From Pseudomonadota bacterium (GTDB taxonomy: Bacteria > Pseudomonadota > Gammaproteobacteria > Burkholderiales > Rhodocyclaceae), in assembly GCA_018262235.1 (NCBI GenBank), contig JAGTRY010000014.1, forward strand, positions 1-54,538: a stretch of 54,538 nt of DNA, given 5' to 3'. This document shows positions 1-8,734 of the stretch, piece by piece. The notes beneath the pieces are model-generated. The model had not been told where the DNA came from. It saw only the letters and a list, made by a program, of their open reading frames with translations, and did not search any database. The translations under genes and the position numbers were made by a program. Numbering within the stretch: position 1 is the stretch's first letter; each line of letters begins with the position of its first letter.

Positions 1-2830
1 CCAGACGCTTGGCCGGATTGAAGGACTGTTTGCCCATCTTGCGCAGCAGGTTGCGCATGCTCATCGATACGTCGCCGAAGTCGATATCTACCGGGCAGGG
101 TGTGTAGCACTTGTGGCACAGCGTGCAGTGGTCCCCCACATCCTCGAATTCTTCCCAATGCTTGATCGACACGCCGCGGCGGGTCTGCTCTTCATACAGG
201 AAAGCTTCGACCAGCAGGGATGTGGCCAGGATCTTGTTGCGAGGCGAGTAGAGCAAGTTGGCACGGGGGACGTGGGTTGAGCACACCGGCTTGCACTTGC
301 CGCAGCGCAGGCAATCCGACACCGAATCCGCAATGGCGCCGATTTCGCTTTGCTGCATGATCAGCGATTCGTGACCCATCAGGTTGAAGGATGGTGTGTA
401 GGCGTTGGAGAGATCCGAGCCCGGCATCAGCTTGCCTTTGTTGAACCGGCCTTCCGGGTCGACCTGCTGCTTGTAAGCGTGGAAGGGTGCGAGTTCTTCC
501 GGCGTCAGGAATTCATATTTCGTGATGCCGATGCCATGCTCTCCGGAAACCACGCCACCCAGCTCGCGGGCCAGATGCATGATCCGCGCGACCGCAGCGT
601 AGGCCTCCTGCAGCATGGCGTAGTGGTCCGAGTTCACCGGCAGGTTGGTGTGAACGTTGCCGTCGCCGGCATGCATGTGGAGGGCGACGAACACACGGCT
701 GCGCAACACCTCTTTATGGATCGCTTCGGTACGCTCGATTACCGGACGATAGGTGCTGCCTTCGAAAATTTCTTCGAGGGCGGCTTTCAGCTCGGTCTTC
801 CAGGAGATGCGCAGTGAATGATCCTGGAGCCGATGGAACAAGCGCAGCACTTCAGCTTTGTTCTGCAGCGGGCCGGTGATGATGCCCAGCTCTGCGAAGC
901 TTGCTTCGGCCTCGCTCAGCGGCGCGTCGAGGTTCTGCAGCACCCACTGCCAGCGTGCCTGCACTGCGGACAAGGCCTCCAGCGCACGGACGCGGCGGTC
1001 GCCAATCAGCTCTTCCTTGTCCTGCACCGATTCATAGGCGCGCAATGGCAGCTCGCCGTGGAAGAACTCGGCCAGCGCGGTGCACAGGCGCAACTTGCTC
1101 TGGATCGACAGTTCGATATTGATCCGCTCAATGCCATCGCAATAATCGCCCATGCGCGGCAGCGGGATCACCACGTCTTCGTTGATCTTGAAAGCGTTGG
1201 TGTGTTTGGCAATTGCTGCGGTACGCGAGCGGTCGGCCCAGAACTTCTTGCGCGTTTCGGGCGACACCGCAATGAAGCCTTCGGCCCCGCGTGCATTGCA
1301 CAGGCGGACCACCTCCGAGGCGGCGCGGGCGACTGCTTCGTCGTCGTCACCGACGATATCGCCAAGCAACACCATCTTCGGCCGGCCGGCAGTGTCCTGC
1401 TTGCGTTTGGCCTTGGTGGCATAGCCCACGGCCTTGACGTAACGCTCGTCCAGATGCTCCAGCCCGGCCAGCAGCACGCGGTTCTCTCCGGTCTTGGGCA
1501 GGCTCTCGATGTAATCCTTGATTTCGACAATCGCCGGGACGGCTTCGCGTACCTGGCTGAAGAATTCCAGGCACACCGTGCGGGTGTGCGCCGGCAACTT
1601 GTGCAGGAGCCATCGCGCCGAGGTGATGATGCCGTCGGTGCCTTCTTTCTGGATGCCCGGCAGGCCGCCGAGGAATTTGTCGGTCACATCCTTGCCCAGC
1701 CCCACCTTGCGGAAGCGTGCACCGGGAATGGTGAGGAACTCTTCGTTCAGCAGCGTCTTGCCGTCTACATCGAAACGCTTGAGGCGGAACAGCACCTCGG
1801 CCTGATCATGGATCTTGCCGAGGTTGTGATTGAGGCGTTCGACTTCCAGCCAGTTGCCATCGGGCGTCACCATCCGCCAGCTCGCCAGATTGTCCAGTGC
1901 GGTGCCCCACAGCACGGCTTTCTTGCCGCCGGCGTTCATGGCGATGTTGCCACCGATGCAGGACGCATCGGCCGAGGTCGGGTCGCAGGCAAACACCAGG
2001 CCATTGTCTTCGGCCAGATCCATGACCCGGCGCGTCACCACGCCCGCACCCGTGAATACGGTGGCATACGGTTGGGCAACGCCGGGCAGTTCGCTCAGCG
2101 GCTCGACCTTGCCGATGTCGATGAGTTTTTCGGTATTGATGACGACAGCGTTCGGCGTGAGCGGCACGGCACCACCGGTATAGCCGGTACCACCCCCACG
2201 CGGGATGATGGTCAGCCCCAGCTCGATGCAGTCGCGCACCAGATGGCCGATTTCGTCTTCGGTATCCGGGTAGAGCACCACGAATGGATATTCCACGCGC
2301 CAGTCGGTTGCATCCGTTACGTGCGAGACGCGCGCATAACCATCGAAGCAGATGTTGTCGCGGCGGGTGTGGCGGGTCAGCGTCTTCAAGGCACGGCGGC
2401 GCAGCTCGGCGGTTTGTTCAAAGTGGGCTGCAAAGCTATCCACCGCCTGGTTTGCTGCCTGGACCAGCAAGCCGACCTTGTCGCTGCGTTCGGCATCCTC
2501 GGTGGCCGCATCCAGACGGCGCTTTTCGACTTCGCGCAGGCGATGGCGCAAGGCTTCAAGCAGTGCGGCACGGCGCTTCGGGTTGTCCAGCAGGTCGTCT
2601 TCCAGATACGGATTGCGCTGTACGACCCAGATGTCACCCAGCACCTCGTAGAGCATGCGCGCGGAACGGCCGGTGACGCGTTCGCTGCGCAGACTGTCAA
2701 GCACGGCCCACATCTCCGCGCCGAGCAGGCGGATGACGATTTCGCGGTCGGAAAACGAGGTGTAGTTGTACGGGATCTCGCGCAGGCGCACGGGGGCTTG
2801 GGCGTTCACGAATTCGGGGGCGAGTTGCAT
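1..2830 (-). CDS. FAD-linked 2-hydroxyacid-type dehydrogenase fused to an Fe-S module (5' part; runs off left edge)
   Basis: Large FAD-dependent oxidoreductase of the D-lactate/glycolate dehydrogenase superfamily carrying its own iron-sulfur module. From the ATG at 2830 about 943 residues are visible. They hold an N-terminal DUF3683-like segment (about 1-170), an FAD-binding domain with [15 protein letters not shown] near residue 210 and [10 protein letters not shown] near 300, an FAD-oxidase C-terminal domain with GDGNVHTN near 720 and GEHGIG near 763, and two ferredoxin-type cysteine clusters, [11 protein letters not shown] near 837 and [11 protein letters not shown] near 900. The cut C-terminus would be expected to hold the usual Cys-rich (CCG) domains. 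Substrate is not determinable from sequence; oxidation of a 2-hydroxy acid with electrons passed to the respiratory chain is a family-based inference. A 680-codon open frame on the opposite strand is only a shadow. Confidence 0.88.
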   Translation of the reverse strand, partial: MQLAPEFVNAQAPVRLREIPYNYTSFSDREIVIRLLGAEMWAVLDSLRSERVTGRSARMLYEVLGDIWVVQRNPYLEDDLLDNPKRRAALLEALRHRLREVEKRRLDAATEDAERSDKVGLLVQAANQAVDSFAAHFEQTAELRRRALKTLTRHTRRDNICFDGYARVSHVTDATDWRVEYPFVVLYPDTEDEIGHLVRDCIELGLTIIPRGGGTGYTGGAVPLTPNAVVINTEKLIDIGKVEPLSELPGVAQPYATVFTGAGVVTRRVMDLAEDNGLVFACDPTSADASCIGGNIAMNAGGKKAVLWGTALDNLASWRMVTPDGNWLEVERLNHNLGKIHDQAEVLFRLKRFDVDGKTLLNEEFLTIPGARFRKVGLGKDVTDKFLGGLPGIQKEGTDGIITSARWLLHKLPAHTRTVCLEFFSQVREAVPAIVEIKDYIESLPKTGENRVLLAGLEHLDERYVKAVGYATKAKRKQDTAGRPKMVLLGDIVGDDDEAVARAASEVVRLCNARGAEGFIAVSPETRKKFWADRSRTAAIAKHTNAFKINEDVVIPLPRMGDYCDGIERINIELSIQSKLRLCTALAEFFHGELPLRAYESVQDKEELIGDRRVRALEALSAVQARWQWVLQNLDAPLSEAEASFAELGIITGPLQNKAEVLRLFHRLQDHSLRISWKTELKAALEEIFEGSTYRPVIERTEAIHKEVLRSRVFVALHMHAGDGNVHTNLPVNSDHYAMLQEAYAAVARIMHLARELGGVVSGEHGIGITKYEFLTPEELAPFHAYKQQVDPEGRFNKGKLMPGSDLSNAYTPSFNLMGHESLIMQQSEIGAIADSVSDCLRCGKCKPVCSTHVPRANLLYSPRNKILATSLLVEAFLYEEQTRRGVSIKHWEEFEDVGDHCTLCHKCYTPCPVDIDFGDVSMSMRNLLRKMGKQSFNPAKRL

Positions 2831-3023
2831 GGCTGTTATGGGGCTGTGTGGGGGCGCTAGCGCGGGCTTCTGTCCCGGTATTCTAGGGTTTCGGGCGGGC
2901 AAACGCGACCCATGGGCGAGTGCGGGATTGCTGGGGCACGAACGTGAAGGGGTGGCGTCTGCGTTCCGGCAGCCGCCGTCTGCGACGCGGATGGCCGTTG
3001 GGCCGGCTTTCGTGAGCGCCGCT

Positions 3024-3380
3024 TCAGCCCTGCGCTGCCATCACTGCAATTTCGACCCGCCAGCCGGGTTTGGCCAGGCGTACTACCTGCACACAGGCGC
3101 GTGAAGGCGCGCAGCCTGCCGGCAACCAGGCTTCCCAGACTTCATTCATGCCTTCGTAATCGGCCATATCGACCAGGTACAGCGTCGCCATCAAGAGCCG
3201 TGCCTTGCTGCTGCCTGCACGGATGAGCACGCGTTCGAGCAGTTCCAGCATGCTGGCGGTTTGTGTGCGGATATCGCCATCTTCGTTTGCGGGGACTTCA
3301 ACCGTCTGGACCAGACCGTTGAAGACGGTGGCATCGGCGTAACGGGCGGCAGGATTGAGGCGGGTGATGTTGGTTGTCAT
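3024..3380 (-). CDS. RidA (YjgF/YER057c/UK114) family protein, YoaB-like
   Basis: Small cytoplasmic protein (118 residues) of the RidA superfamily, whose best-known members hydrolyse reactive enamine/imine intermediates released by PLP enzymes. The ATG at 3380 is chosen over an upstream in-frame ATG (3428) because the family homology begins there. Visible family features are the N-terminal [18 protein letters not shown] block and the C-terminal segment [10 protein letters not shown], whose Arg sits where RidA proteins bind the substrate carboxylate, followed by VEIAVMAA. The pattern of short insertions and the ending resembles E. coli YoaB more than RidA itself, so imine deaminase activity is not certain. 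It lies between the oxidoreductase and pgk on the same strand but is separated from pgk by a strong terminator. Confidence 0.85.
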   Translation of the reverse strand: MTTNITRLNPAARYADATVFNGLVQTVEVPANEDGDIRTQTASMLELLERVLIRAGSSKARLLMATLYLVDMADYEGMNEVWEAWLPAGCAPSRACVQVVRLAKPGWRVEIAVMAAQG

Positions 3381-3464
3381 GTCGGGGTTTGTGCGAGAGG
3401 GTGGAGTTTCGGGCTTTGCCGGAAGCATGGCGGCCCGGCAAGGATGCTACCCATTGTTTCCCGT

Positions 3465-3498
3465 GAAAACAAAAAGGCCTGCCACATGGGCAGGCCTT
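3465..3498 (-). terminator. Rho-independent terminator of pgk
   Basis: On the minus strand a perfect 10-bp stem AAGGCCTGCC / GGCAGGCCTT (3474-3483 with 3489-3498) with a 5-nt loop is followed by a T-rich tract. It lies 23 bases past the pgk stop codon. Confidence 0.9.
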
Positions 3499-3520
3499 GT
3501 CGCAGCCGGGCCAGCCGGAC

Positions 3521-4753
3521 TTACTTGTCGGTCAGGGCTTCCACGCCTGGCAGTGCCTTGCCTTCGAGGAACTCGAGGGAAGCGCCACCACCGGTGGAAA
3601 CGTGCGAGACCTGGTCTTCCAGACCGGCCTTTTCAACCGCAGCAACAGAGTCACCACCACCCACGATGGTGATTGCACCCTTGGCGGTGGCTTCGGTCAG
3701 CGCGTTGGCCACCGCGTAGGTGCCGACGGCCGAAGCGTCAATCTCGAACACGCCCATCGGGCCGTTCCACAGCACGGTCTTGGCGCCGCGGATGATGTCG
3801 GCGTAGAGCGCTGCGCTCTTGGCGCCGATGTCCACGCCTTCCTGATCCGCCGGGATGGCGGTGGAAGCCACTTCCACGAGGCCGTCCAGCGTACGGGCAC
3901 CGAAGTCCAGATGCTTGGTGACCATCGTGTCGATCGGCAGCACCAGCTTGTCGCCAGCCTTGGCCATCAGCGCCTTGGCGAGCTCGACCTTGTCGTTTTC
4001 GCACAGCGAGTTGCCGACTTCATAGCCCTGGGCCTTGAGGAAGGTGAAGGCCATGCCGCCACCGATCAGCAGCTTGTCGACCTTGGGCAGCAGGGCTTCG
4101 ATCACGTCGATCTTGCCGGAGATCTTGGAGCCGCCGATGATTGCAACCAGCGGACGCACCGGCTTGTTCACGGCTTCACCGAGGAAATCCAGTTCCTTCT
4201 TCAGTAGCAGGCCAGCGGCGCGCGGCAGATTGATGCCGACCACGGAACTGTGGGCGCGGTGTGCGGTGCCGAAAGCATCCAGCACGAACACGTCACCCAG
4301 GCGGGAGAGCGCGGCACGGAAAGCTTCGATGGCTGCCGGTTCGGCCTTGGTGACGTTGCCAGCCTTGTCCTTGACCTTGCCTTCTTCTTCCAGATGGAAG
4401 CGCACGTTTTCGAGCAGTACGACCTGGCCCGCAGTGAGCTTGGCACAGGCAGCTTCGACTTCCGCGCCGACGCAGTCGTTCAGGAATTGCACCGGGCGGC
4501 CCAACAGCTTTTCCAGGCGCTCGGCCACCGGGGCCAGCGTGCACTTGGCCACGACCTTGCCGTCCGGGCGGCCAAGGTGGGACATCAGCACCACGGAGGC
4601 GCCTTTGTCGAGGGCGTATTGAATGGTCGGCAGGGCTGCGCGGATGCGCTTGTCGCTTTCGACGACGCCGTTATTCACGGGTACGTTGAAATCCACACGG
4701 ATCAGCACGCGCTTGCCGGCGAGATCCAGATCTTCGATGAACAGTTTGGTCAT
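3521..4753 (-). CDS. pgk: Phosphoglycerate kinase
   Basis: Cytoplasmic glycolytic enzyme that transfers the acyl phosphate of 1,3-bisphosphoglycerate to ADP. The 410-residue product starts at the ATG at 4753 with MTKLFIEDLDLAGKRVLIRV, the usual PGK N-terminus; 35 extra in-frame codons upstream are not conserved. Signature pieces are RVDFNVP (substrate-binding N-domain), LMSHLGRPDGK, DAFGTAHRAHSS, the hinge and nucleotide-binding WNGPMGVFE, and the C-terminal GGGDSVAAVEKAGL and STGGGASLEFLEGK. It is slightly longer than E. coli PGK (387 residues), with extra residues before DVFVLDAFG, as in other betaproteobacteria. It is flanked by its own terminator and appears to be monocistronic; gap, pyk and fba, often its neighbours in this class, are not in the window. 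Confidence 0.97.
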   Translation of the reverse strand: MTKLFIEDLDLAGKRVLIRVDFNVPVNNGVVESDKRIRAALPTIQYALDKGASVVLMSHLGRPDGKVVAKCTLAPVAERLEKLLGRPVQFLNDCVGAEVEAACAKLTAGQVVLLENVRFHLEEEGKVKDKAGNVTKAEPAAIEAFRAALSRLGDVFVLDAFGTAHRAHSSVVGINLPRAAGLLLKKELDFLGEAVNKPVRPLVAIIGGSKISGKIDVIEALLPKVDKLLIGGGMAFTFLKAQGYEVGNSLCENDKVELAKALMAKAGDKLVLPIDTMVTKHLDFGARTLDGLVEVASTAIPADQEGVDIGAKSAALYADIIRGAKTVLWNGPMGVFEIDASAVGTYAVANALTEATAKGAITIVGGGDSVAAVEKAGLEDQVSHVSTGGGASLEFLEGKALPGVEALTDK

Positions 4754-4900
4754 GGTTGTATTCCAGGGGTTATGAATTCGATGGTGCCTGGGTCTGCTCA
4801 CGCTTGCTTGCCGTGAACAGCCCGCAAGGGGGCCTTCGCTGGCCATTTTATAAAACAATCAAGGACTTCACACGCCTTTGTTGCAGGCGCAGGCAGTACC

Positions 4901-4926
4901 AAGAAAATGGCGCCCGCAGGCGCCAT
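4901..4926 (-). terminator. Rho-independent terminator of the nitronate monooxygenase gene
   Basis: Minus-strand stem ATGGCGCC / GGCGCCAT (4907-4914 with 4919-4926), 4-nt loop, followed by TTTTCTT. It sits about 20 bases downstream of the stop codon at 4945. Confidence 0.85.
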
Positions 4927-4944
4927 CCATGATGTGTCCCGCAC

Positions 4945-6114
4945 TCAGGCCGGCTGGCTTTCCACCTTGCCGGTGAGCAGCATTTCCAGCAGCTCGCGGA
5001 CCGGGCGGATTTCGTTGCCGAAAGGCAGCAAACCCTTGCCACGGAAGAACAGGCCCTGGGCGATGTCGCCCATCTGTGCGGCGGCCAGTTGCTTGTCGAT
5101 GCAGAACTGGCCGAACTTGTTGAGCTTGTCGCGCAGGCCGCATTGCAAGAGGCAATCGAAACGCTGCGAGCAGGTCCGCCCCGCTGCGGCGCATTCGGCG
5201 GCTTTCTGCAGCATGCCTTCACGATTCAGATAGCGATCCAGCCAGGTCGTGCGCACTGCACGTGCCGGCAGGCCGGCCGCGCTCATGAATTCGACCACGT
5301 CTTCAGGGCGGGCTTGGGCCAGCACACGCTTGAATTCGGGGTCGGCATCGCATTCGTGGGTGCAGGCAAACGGGGTGCCAATCTGCACGCCTGCCGCGCC
5401 CAGGCCGATCAGTTCCTTGATGCGGGAGAGCGAGCTGATGCCACCAGCCGGGATCAGCGGAATCTCGCCGCGTTGCAGGCCCAGCTTTTCGAGCGCTTCG
5501 ACACATTCGGGCAGCACGGTTTCCATGTTGAAACGCTGATTGCTGGTTTCAACCAGATTGGCGGCACCGAGGTGGCCGCCGGCCCAGCCCGGATGCTCCA
5601 GTACGATGGCATCCGGGAGGCGGTTCTTGCGCATCCAGCGCTTGACCACCAGCGATACGCCGCGTGCGTCCGACAGGATCGGAATCAGCGCGACATCCTT
5701 GAAATCACCCACCAGCTCAGGCAGATCCAGCGGCAAGCCGGCACCGACCACGATGGCCTGGGCGCCGGATTTGCAAGCCTGGCGCACCAGATCACCATAC
5801 TGGCTGACCGCGCGCATCACGTTCACCGCCACCACGCCGGCGCCCTTGGCTTTTTCGAGCGCAGCCTTGATCTCGCGATCCAGCGCTTCCAGATTGGCCA
5901 GTTCGATCAGTTCCTTACTGGCGTTTTGTGTGCGCGCCATCAGGTCCGCATGCAGACGCCGCAGATCCACGCTGGCGATGGTGCCGACGCCGCCTTCAGC
6001 CGCTACGGCTCCGGCCAGTTGGTGAGCTGAAATACCGACGCCCATGCCACCCTGGACGACCGGGAGTAAAGCTTTGCCACGCAGCAACAGGGAAGGGAGG
6101 GTGTGAGCGATCAT
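4945..6114 (-). CDS. Nitronate monooxygenase / 2-nitropropane dioxygenase-family flavoprotein
   Basis: FMN-dependent TIM-barrel enzyme (389 residues) of the nitronate monooxygenase family, whose studied members oxidise alkyl nitronates such as propionate-3-nitronate. Seen in the sequence: the N-terminal VVQGGMGVGIS motif (about 19-29), the AIVVGAGLPLDLP strand, EHPGWAGGHLGAANL near residue 180 with the family GGH, and the phosphate-binding IPAGGIS and GAAGVQIGTPF segments. The last 75 residues form an extension rich in cysteine (C-x6-C-x5-C-x3-C, then another Cys) beyond the catalytic barrel, whose role is unknown. The start at 6114 is the natural family start. It is transcribed divergently from the solute-binding-protein gene. 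FabK-type enoyl reductase is an alternative within the same fold but is less likely on motif grounds. Confidence 0.85.
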   Translation of the reverse strand: MIAHTLPSLLLRGKALLPVVQGGMGVGISAHQLAGAVAAEGGVGTIASVDLRRLHADLMARTQNASKELIELANLEALDREIKAALEKAKGAGVVAVNVMRAVSQYGDLVRQACKSGAQAIVVGAGLPLDLPELVGDFKDVALIPILSDARGVSLVVKRWMRKNRLPDAIVLEHPGWAGGHLGAANLVETSNQRFNMETVLPECVEALEKLGLQRGEIPLIPAGGISSLSRIKELIGLGAAGVQIGTPFACTHECDADPEFKRVLAQARPEDVVEFMSAAGLPARAVRTTWLDRYLNREGMLQKAAECAAAGRTCSQRFDCLLQCGLRDKLNKFGQFCIDKQLAAAQMGDIAQGLFFRGKGLLPFGNEIRPVRELLEMLLTGKVESQPA

Positions 6115-6242
6115 GTATGGATACCTTGTCAGAAACCGGAATACAACGCCTCAAGCTTAGGCGAGCACGCGCGCCAAGCGCTTGATGCTGCACAATAACT
6201 TCCCTCTGCCAGGGTTTATCAGCACCTGTTTCTGCAGCAAGA

Positions 6243-6256
6243 GTTAATCGTTTTCC
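6243..6256 (+). promoter_or_regulatory. Putative upstream LacI-type operator (copy 1)
   Basis: GTTAATCGTTTTCC. Its first 11 bases are identical to the operator at 11460-11473. It lies about 160 bases upstream of the promoter-proximal copy at 6401-6416, a spacing compatible with looping by a tetrameric LacI-family repressor. The right half-site is degenerate. Confidence 0.5.
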
Positions 6257-6389
6257 TGTTTTGCTTCAAAAGGGCCCGCGTTCGTTCATGGAGCGGGCTT
6301 GTGTCAGCAGGCAAGAGTGGGCGCGGGCATGCATCATCCGCATTCACAACAAGCAGCCGCTACGGACAGAATGTCTGGAAAATTCTTCA

Positions 6390-6418
6390 TTGACAATGGA
6401 GGTTAAACGTTTTACCTT
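6390..6418 (+). promoter_or_regulatory. Sigma-70-type promoter of the solute-binding protein gene
   Basis: TTGACA at 6390-6395 matches the -35 consensus exactly. A 17-bp spacer leads to TACCTT (6413-6418), a weak -10. The start codon is at 6481, giving a leader of about 55 bases. Confidence 0.55.
6401..6416 (+). promoter_or_regulatory. Putative LacI-family operator (copy 2) in the promoter spacer
   Basis: GGTTAAACGTTTTACC is a 16-bp near-palindrome with one mismatched pair, centred on CG as is typical of LacI-family operators. It fills the -35/-10 spacer, so bound repressor would block RNA polymerase. It shares GTTAA-N-CGTTT with the copies at 6243 and 11460. Confidence 0.65.
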
Positions 6419-6480
6419 GAGATTGTCCGAAGCGCTTCCAGAGCGTACCGGTTTGACCTGCATACCAAAGGAGTCTGCTC

Positions 6481-8397
6481 ATGTCTGTTTCCACCCTGCG
6501 GCCTGTCTGGCTTTGTGCCGTAGCTGCTGCTGTTCTCGCCGGTCCGTCTGGTGCGCTTGCCTTCAGCGAAGCACCGGTTCTTGCCAAGGCTGTTCAGGAG
6601 AAAAAACTCAATCCGGTTGACAAGCGCCTGCCGGAAAAACCGGAAGTCATCGCGCCGGTCAGCAAGGTTGGCAGCTATGGCGGCACCCTGCGCACAGCAA
6701 TGCGCAGCAACGCCGATCAGAACAGCATCACCCGGGTTGTCAGCGGGCAGGGGCTGGTCCGGTGGTCGATGGATTTCAACAAAGTGCTACCGAATCTGGC
6801 TGAAAGCTGGACGCTCAGCCCGGATGGCAGTGAGTACACCTTCAAGCTGCGTCGTGGCACACGCTGGTCCGATGGCACGCTCTTCACGGCAGATGATGTG
6901 CTCTTCGCCATGGGCGATGTGGTCTACAACAAGCAATTCTTCGTCAACCCGCCTGAGCAATACAGCGCCAAGGACCAGCCGGCTGTTCTCAGCAAGCTCG
7001 ACGACTACACCGTACGTTTCAAATTTGCCGGCCCCAATCTGAGTTTCGTCGAACAGCTCGCCACGCCGCTTGGCCAGCATCCAACGCTCTACCAGAAAGC
7101 CTATTGTGGCCAGTTCCATCCCAAGTACAACCCCAGGGTTGATGAGCTGATTGCCAAGGAAAAGGTCAAGGACTGGGCGGCGCTGATGCGCCTGAAATGT
7201 GGCGATATCGAGGTGCCGACGCGCTGGGGCAATCCGGAAAAACCGACGCTGGATCCCTGGATCATCAAGGAACCCTACACCGGCAGCGCGACGCGTGTGA
7301 CGCTCGAACGCAACCCGTATTTCTGGCAGGTCGACACGGCGGGTCAGCAACTGCCCTATATCGACCGTGTGCAGTTCCAGATCATTTCCGAAGTGGAAAC
7401 CATCGTGCTTGCTGCCATCAATGGTCAGCTCGATTACCAGCATCGCCACATCTTCGGCATCCAGAACCGTCCGATCCTCTCCGAGAATACCGCCAAGGGC
7501 GGCTACCGCATGATGGCCTTGCCGGGCACGGGCGCCAACTCGGTCGGTCTGTGGCTCAACCACTCGACCAAGAACGCCAAGCTGCGTCCCTTCCTGCGCA
7601 ACAAGGATGTACGCATCGCCCTGTCGCTGGCAACGGACCGCAAGGAGATCAACGACATCGTCTACCTCGGGCAAGGCATGCCCTGGCAGATCGGGCCGCT
7701 CAAGCAATCCAAGTGGTACAACGAAAAGCTTGGTACGCAATACCTGAATTACGATCTCAAGCGTGCCAACGAGATACTTGATCGTGCCGGGCTGGCCAAA
7801 CGCGATGCTGACGGCATGCGCGCTTATCCGGAAGGTGGTCGCGTTTCGATCAATGCCATCGTGTCGATTGCGCAGACCAACCAGATGGAAGCGCTGGAGC
7901 TGATCCGCAAGCAATGGGCCAAGGCCGGTATCGAGCTGAACCTTCTTTCCTCCGAACGCTCACTGTTCTACGACCGCGCAACCAACAATGACTACGACAT
8001 CAGTGTCGACATCATTCCCGGCGGCATGGACATCACCATGAACCCGCGTGCCGTGGTGGCGGTGCACCCGCTCGAATCGCGCATGAGCCTGCCCTGGGTG
8101 CGCTGGTTCATGTCCAACGGCAAACAGGGCGAAGAGCCGCCAGCCAGCATGAAGAAGCGCATGCAACTCTACGAACAGTGGCAGACCGCCGCCAGTCCGG
8201 CCCTGGCGGAATCCCTGTTCAAGCAGATCCTGGAAATCGCCGCGGATGAATTCGAAGTCATCGGGGTGATCCGTTCGCCCAATGACACGGCGATTCGCAG
8301 CGCAAAACTGCAAAACGTATACGAACAGATGCTGATCAGCTGGACCTACCCCAACCCCGGCCCGGCCTTGCCGCAGCAGTGGTTCTTCGCGAAATGA
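6481..8397 (+). CDS. ABC transporter periplasmic solute-binding protein, family 5 (orphan)
   Basis: Secreted binding protein (638 residues) of the SBP_bac_5 / COG0747 family, which binds peptides or, in some clades, oligosaccharides. A signal peptide is visible (basic start, LCAVAAAVLAGPSGALA, cleavage near residue 27). The mature protein has the family segments KVGSYGGTL, LVRWSMDFNKVLPNLAESW, SPDGSEYTFKLRRGTRWSDG and FTADDVLFAMGDV near the N-terminus, and ends PNPGPALPQQWFFAK. No permease or ATPase gene lies next to it: a terminator follows directly and the upstream gene diverges. It must therefore share a transporter encoded elsewhere or serve another role. The LacI-type operators in its promoter suggest a carbohydrate ligand; that is inference. 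The start ATG has AAAGGAG about 9 bases upstream. Confidence 0.88.
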   Translation: MSVSTLRPVWLCAVAAAVLAGPSGALAFSEAPVLAKAVQEKKLNPVDKRLPEKPEVIAPVSKVGSYGGTLRTAMRSNADQNSITRVVSGQGLVRWSMDFNKVLPNLAESWTLSPDGSEYTFKLRRGTRWSDGTLFTADDVLFAMGDVVYNKQFFVNPPEQYSAKDQPAVLSKLDDYTVRFKFAGPNLSFVEQLATPLGQHPTLYQKAYCGQFHPKYNPRVDELIAKEKVKDWAALMRLKCGDIEVPTRWGNPEKPTLDPWIIKEPYTGSATRVTLERNPYFWQVDTAGQQLPYIDRVQFQIISEVETIVLAAINGQLDYQHRHIFGIQNRPILSENTAKGGYRMMALPGTGANSVGLWLNHSTKNAKLRPFLRNKDVRIALSLATDRKEINDIVYLGQGMPWQIGPLKQSKWYNEKLGTQYLNYDLKRANEILDRAGLAKRDADGMRAYPEGGRVSINAIVSIAQTNQMEALELIRKQWAKAGIELNLLSSERSLFYDRATNNDYDISVDIIPGGMDITMNPRAVVAVHPLESRMSLPWVRWFMSNGKQGEEPPASMKKRMQLYEQWQTAASPALAESLFKQILEIAADEFEVIGVIRSPNDTAIRSAKLQNVYEQMLISWTYPNPGPALPQQWFFAK

Positions 8398-8409
8398 GTA
8401 CGTGAAACA

Positions 8410-8447
8410 AAAGCCCCGTTTCGGTCATGCCGGGGCGGGGCTTTTTA
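8410..8447 (+). terminator. Rho-independent terminator after the solute-binding protein gene
   Basis: AAAGCCCCG (8410-8418) pairs with CGGGGCTTT (8436-8444), followed by TTAT. It lies 12 bases after the stop codon and closes a monocistronic unit. Confidence 0.85.
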
Positions 8448-8698
8448 TGGGAGGCTGGAGACGCGCATCGGGCAGACTTCTGCTGTGGGGGGGGCTGGAG
8501 ATGGCCGTGTGGCGTGGGTTTCAGGCTAGTGGCTCAGATCGACCCGGTGTGGTCGGTCGAAATATCGGGAAGCAGACGTTCAGGTAAGGGCGGGTTAGCC
8601 GCAGGCGTAACCCGCGCGGAGTGGGGCGTCATATTCGTCAGCGCGGCTCAATGACCCGACAAGGCTATTGAAAAGCAGACGTTTGAACGTAAAAGCTC
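8448..8698. other. Gene-free spacer with short repeats
   Basis: No convincing gene. It holds an 11-base direct repeat AAGCAGACGTT (8570-8580 and 8673-8683) and a short inverted repeat GCGGGTTA...TAACCCGC near 8590-8616 of the style of intergenic palindromic repeats. Confidence 0.4.
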
Positions 8699-8734
8699 AG
8701 GGGCGCTAAGCCGGCTTGCCGGCTTAGCGCCCCT
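8699..8734. repeat. Perfect 17-bp hairpin overlapping the stop codon of the unknown gene
   Basis: The arms AGGGGCGCTAAGCCGGC (8699-8715) and 8718-8734 are exact reverse complements separated by TT. The stop codon of the minus-strand gene (8724-8726) lies in one arm. The T-run that would make a classical terminator is poor on either strand (CTTTTA on minus), so it may be a terminator, an mRNA 3' stabiliser or a palindromic insertion. Confidence 0.75.

Larger units (their letters stand above)
6115..6480. other. Intergenic regulatory region between nitronate monooxygenase and solute-binding protein genes
   Basis: 366 bases without a convincing gene. It holds the promoter and two putative LacI-type operators of the downstream gene, described separately. 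An imperfect hairpin near 6276-6298 is too loopy to call. No promoter for the minus-strand gene could be fixed by eye. Confidence 0.6.

Noticed and set aside
818-2860. 680-codon open frame on the plus strand opposite the FAD/Fe-S oxidoreductase
   Set aside because: The minus-strand frame carries all FAD and ferredoxin motifs; the plus frame is a composition-driven shadow without domains.
6276-6298. GCCCGC...GCGGGC hairpin in front of the solute-binding protein gene
   Set aside because: 6-bp stem with a 13-base loop and no T-run in a useful direction; no gene reads into it on the strand where Ts follow.
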